DNA from: Chlorobaculum tepidum TLS
GTDB taxonomy: Bacteria; Bacteroidota; Chlorobiia; Chlorobiales; Chlorobiaceae
Length of the DNA stretch: 64,000 nt
Direction: 5' to 3'
Assembly (NCBI RefSeq): GCF_000006985.1
Contig: NC_002932.3
Location: forward strand, 1,165,109-1,229,108
Part shown: piece by piece, positions 63,356 through 64,000 of the stretch
Position numbering within the stretch: position 1 is the stretch's first letter
Layout: every line of letters begins with the position of its first letter
The notes under the pieces: model-generated
The model's input: only the letters and a program-made list of their open reading frames with translations
What the model was told of the DNA's origin: nothing
Database searches by the model: none
Program-made: the position numbers and the translations under genes

Positions 63356-64000
63356 ATGAAAAAATCACTCTTTCTCGCCACTGCCGGATTTGCAGGATTG
63401 CTGCTCGGCACACCCCAGAACAATGCCCAGGCTGAAGTCAATTTGAATATCAACATTGGCGGCCCTCGTTATGTCGGGAACTATGGCCCGGATTTCATCT
63501 ACCTCGACGATTACGGTTTTGCCGTCTCTTGGGGCTGGGACTACGACGTCATCAGGCTTGGCAATTTCTACTTTATCTACCGCGATGGCTACTGGTTCCG
63601 CTCACCAAGCTACCGCGGGCCGTGGGCTCGTGTCAGATATTGGGAGCTCCCCTACCAGCTCAGGAGATATAGCTGGAACGACATCAGACGCCGCCGTGAC
63701 CGTGAATACAGAAGGTACGACCGCGCTTACTGGGACAGGTACTTCAGGGATCAGCGTGCCCGGTATGGCGACGGCCCATTGTATGCCGGAGACTATGGCC
63801 CGGATTTCATTTATCTCGACGATTACGGTTTTGCCGTCTCCTGGGGCTGGGACTACGACGTCATCAGGCTTGACAATTTCTACTTTATCTACCGCGATGG
63901 CGACTGGTTCCGCTCATCGAACTACCGCGGGCCGTGGGCTCGTGTCAGATATTGGGATCTCCCCTACCAGATCAGAAGGCATGACTGGAACGACATCAGA
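63356..64000 (+). CDS. Secreted Tyr/Trp/Arg-rich repeat protein, 3' end outside the window
   Basis: At least 215 residues, running off the right edge. AAGGA is well placed before the ATG. Signal peptide (FLATAGFAGLLLGTPQNNAQA) then two copies of a 104-residue unit. Each contains NYGPDFIYLDDYGFAVSWGW-type or DYGPDFIYLDDYGF sequence, FYFIYRDG.WFRS, YRGPWARVRYW and a W.DIR end; a basic Arg/Tyr/Asp linker (YRRYDRAYWDRYFRD) joins them. YRGPW-type modules occur in secreted proteins of unknown role in delta-proteobacteria and GSB (memory). Export to periplasm or surface is likely. Confidence 0.8.
   Translation, partial: MKKSLFLATAGFAGLLLGTPQNNAQAEVNLNINIGGPRYVGNYGPDFIYLDDYGFAVSWGWDYDVIRLGNFYFIYRDGYWFRSPSYRGPWARVRYWELPYQLRRYSWNDIRRRRDREYRRYDRAYWDRYFRDQRARYGDGPLYAGDYGPDFIYLDDYGFAVSWGWDYDVIRLDNFYFIYRDGDWFRSSNYRGPWARVRYWDLPYQIRRHDWNDIR
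63470..64000 (+). repeat. In-frame 312-bp tandem duplication
   Basis: The segment from 63470 recurs from 63782, period 312 bases (104 codons). Over the 210 best-aligned bases I count roughly 15 differences (about 93% identity), many silent or clustered near 63610 and 63900. The second copy reaches the window edge, so more copies may follow. Confidence 0.88.

Overview
The window reads as chromosome of a green sulfur bacterium (Chlorobiaceae), most likely the genus Chlorobaculum. The evidence is a magnesium chelatase operon bchI-bchD-bchH, a UbiA-type (bacterio)chlorophyll synthase (bchG), two adjacent 62-residue 2[4Fe-4S] ferredoxins of the Chlorobium type, and an Hdr/Flx electron-transfer cluster. 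The order ferredoxin pair - bchG - bchH/D/I matches what I remember of Chlorobaculum tepidum, but I could not compare genomes and do not name a species. DNA is GC-rich in genes and AT-rich between them. There is no rRNA, CRISPR array or intact insertion sequence.

Layout. 1-5.5 kb: the 3' part of purL, the bifunctional NAD(P)HX repair enzyme, an AlaC-type aminotransferase and an MscL channel with a zinc ribbon. 5.6-12.9 kb: a seven-gene-equivalent redox cluster (fused hdrCB, hdrA, flxD, flxC, flxB, flxA) closed by a strong terminator. 13-19.6 kb: pth, an alpha/beta hydrolase, a SpoU methyltransferase with hisC, a degenerate sigma-factor-like protein, hldD-phoH, and the ferredoxin pair. 19.7-26.7 kb: dacA-thioesterase-Dabb operon, a solitary Phd-type antitoxin, LysE-GNAT-membrane protein operon, then bchG-glycosyltransferase-LOG. 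26.7-36.3 kb: accessory genes (chlorophyllase-like hydrolase, zinc alcohol dehydrogenase, NifX-like/DUF134 pair with an operator-like palindrome, lipoprotein MsrBA, a DUF255/YyaL protein, tRNA-Val, two related tiny hydrophobic proteins). 35.8-42.1 kb: an RND efflux operon (adaptor, pump, outer-membrane channel, SRPBCC protein). 42.2-43.8 kb: ogt, decayed fragments of a UbiA prenyltransferase and of a tyrosine integrase, then three serine tRNA genes in tandem. 43.9-54.1 kb: guaB, a DUF1615-like lipoprotein, and bchH-bchD-bchI read leftward. 54.1-64 kb: lpd, an RluA-family pseudouridine synthase, an iron-sulfur flavoprotein, a secreted prolyl oligopeptidase, an AlkD-like protein with an ABC-F ATPase, a hypothetical protein, and an unfinished secreted protein built from a 104-residue tandem duplication.

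How the genes fit together. BchI/D/H insert Mg into protoporphyrin IX and BchG attaches the isoprenoid tail at the end of the same pathway. The Hdr/Flx complex and the two ferredoxins are the low-potential electron-carrier side of a reductive-TCA-cycle phototroph: Flx/Hdr complexes elsewhere couple NAD(P)H, ferredoxin and a thiol/disulfide couple by flavin-based bifurcation. The most interesting unexplained structure is regulatory: inverted repeats sit inside putative promoters for bchI, bchH, the antitoxin and (next to the start) the DUF134 gene, and many promoters share a -10 of the form TACAAT/TACATT. The remnant integrase beside the serine tRNA cluster points to an old integration site.
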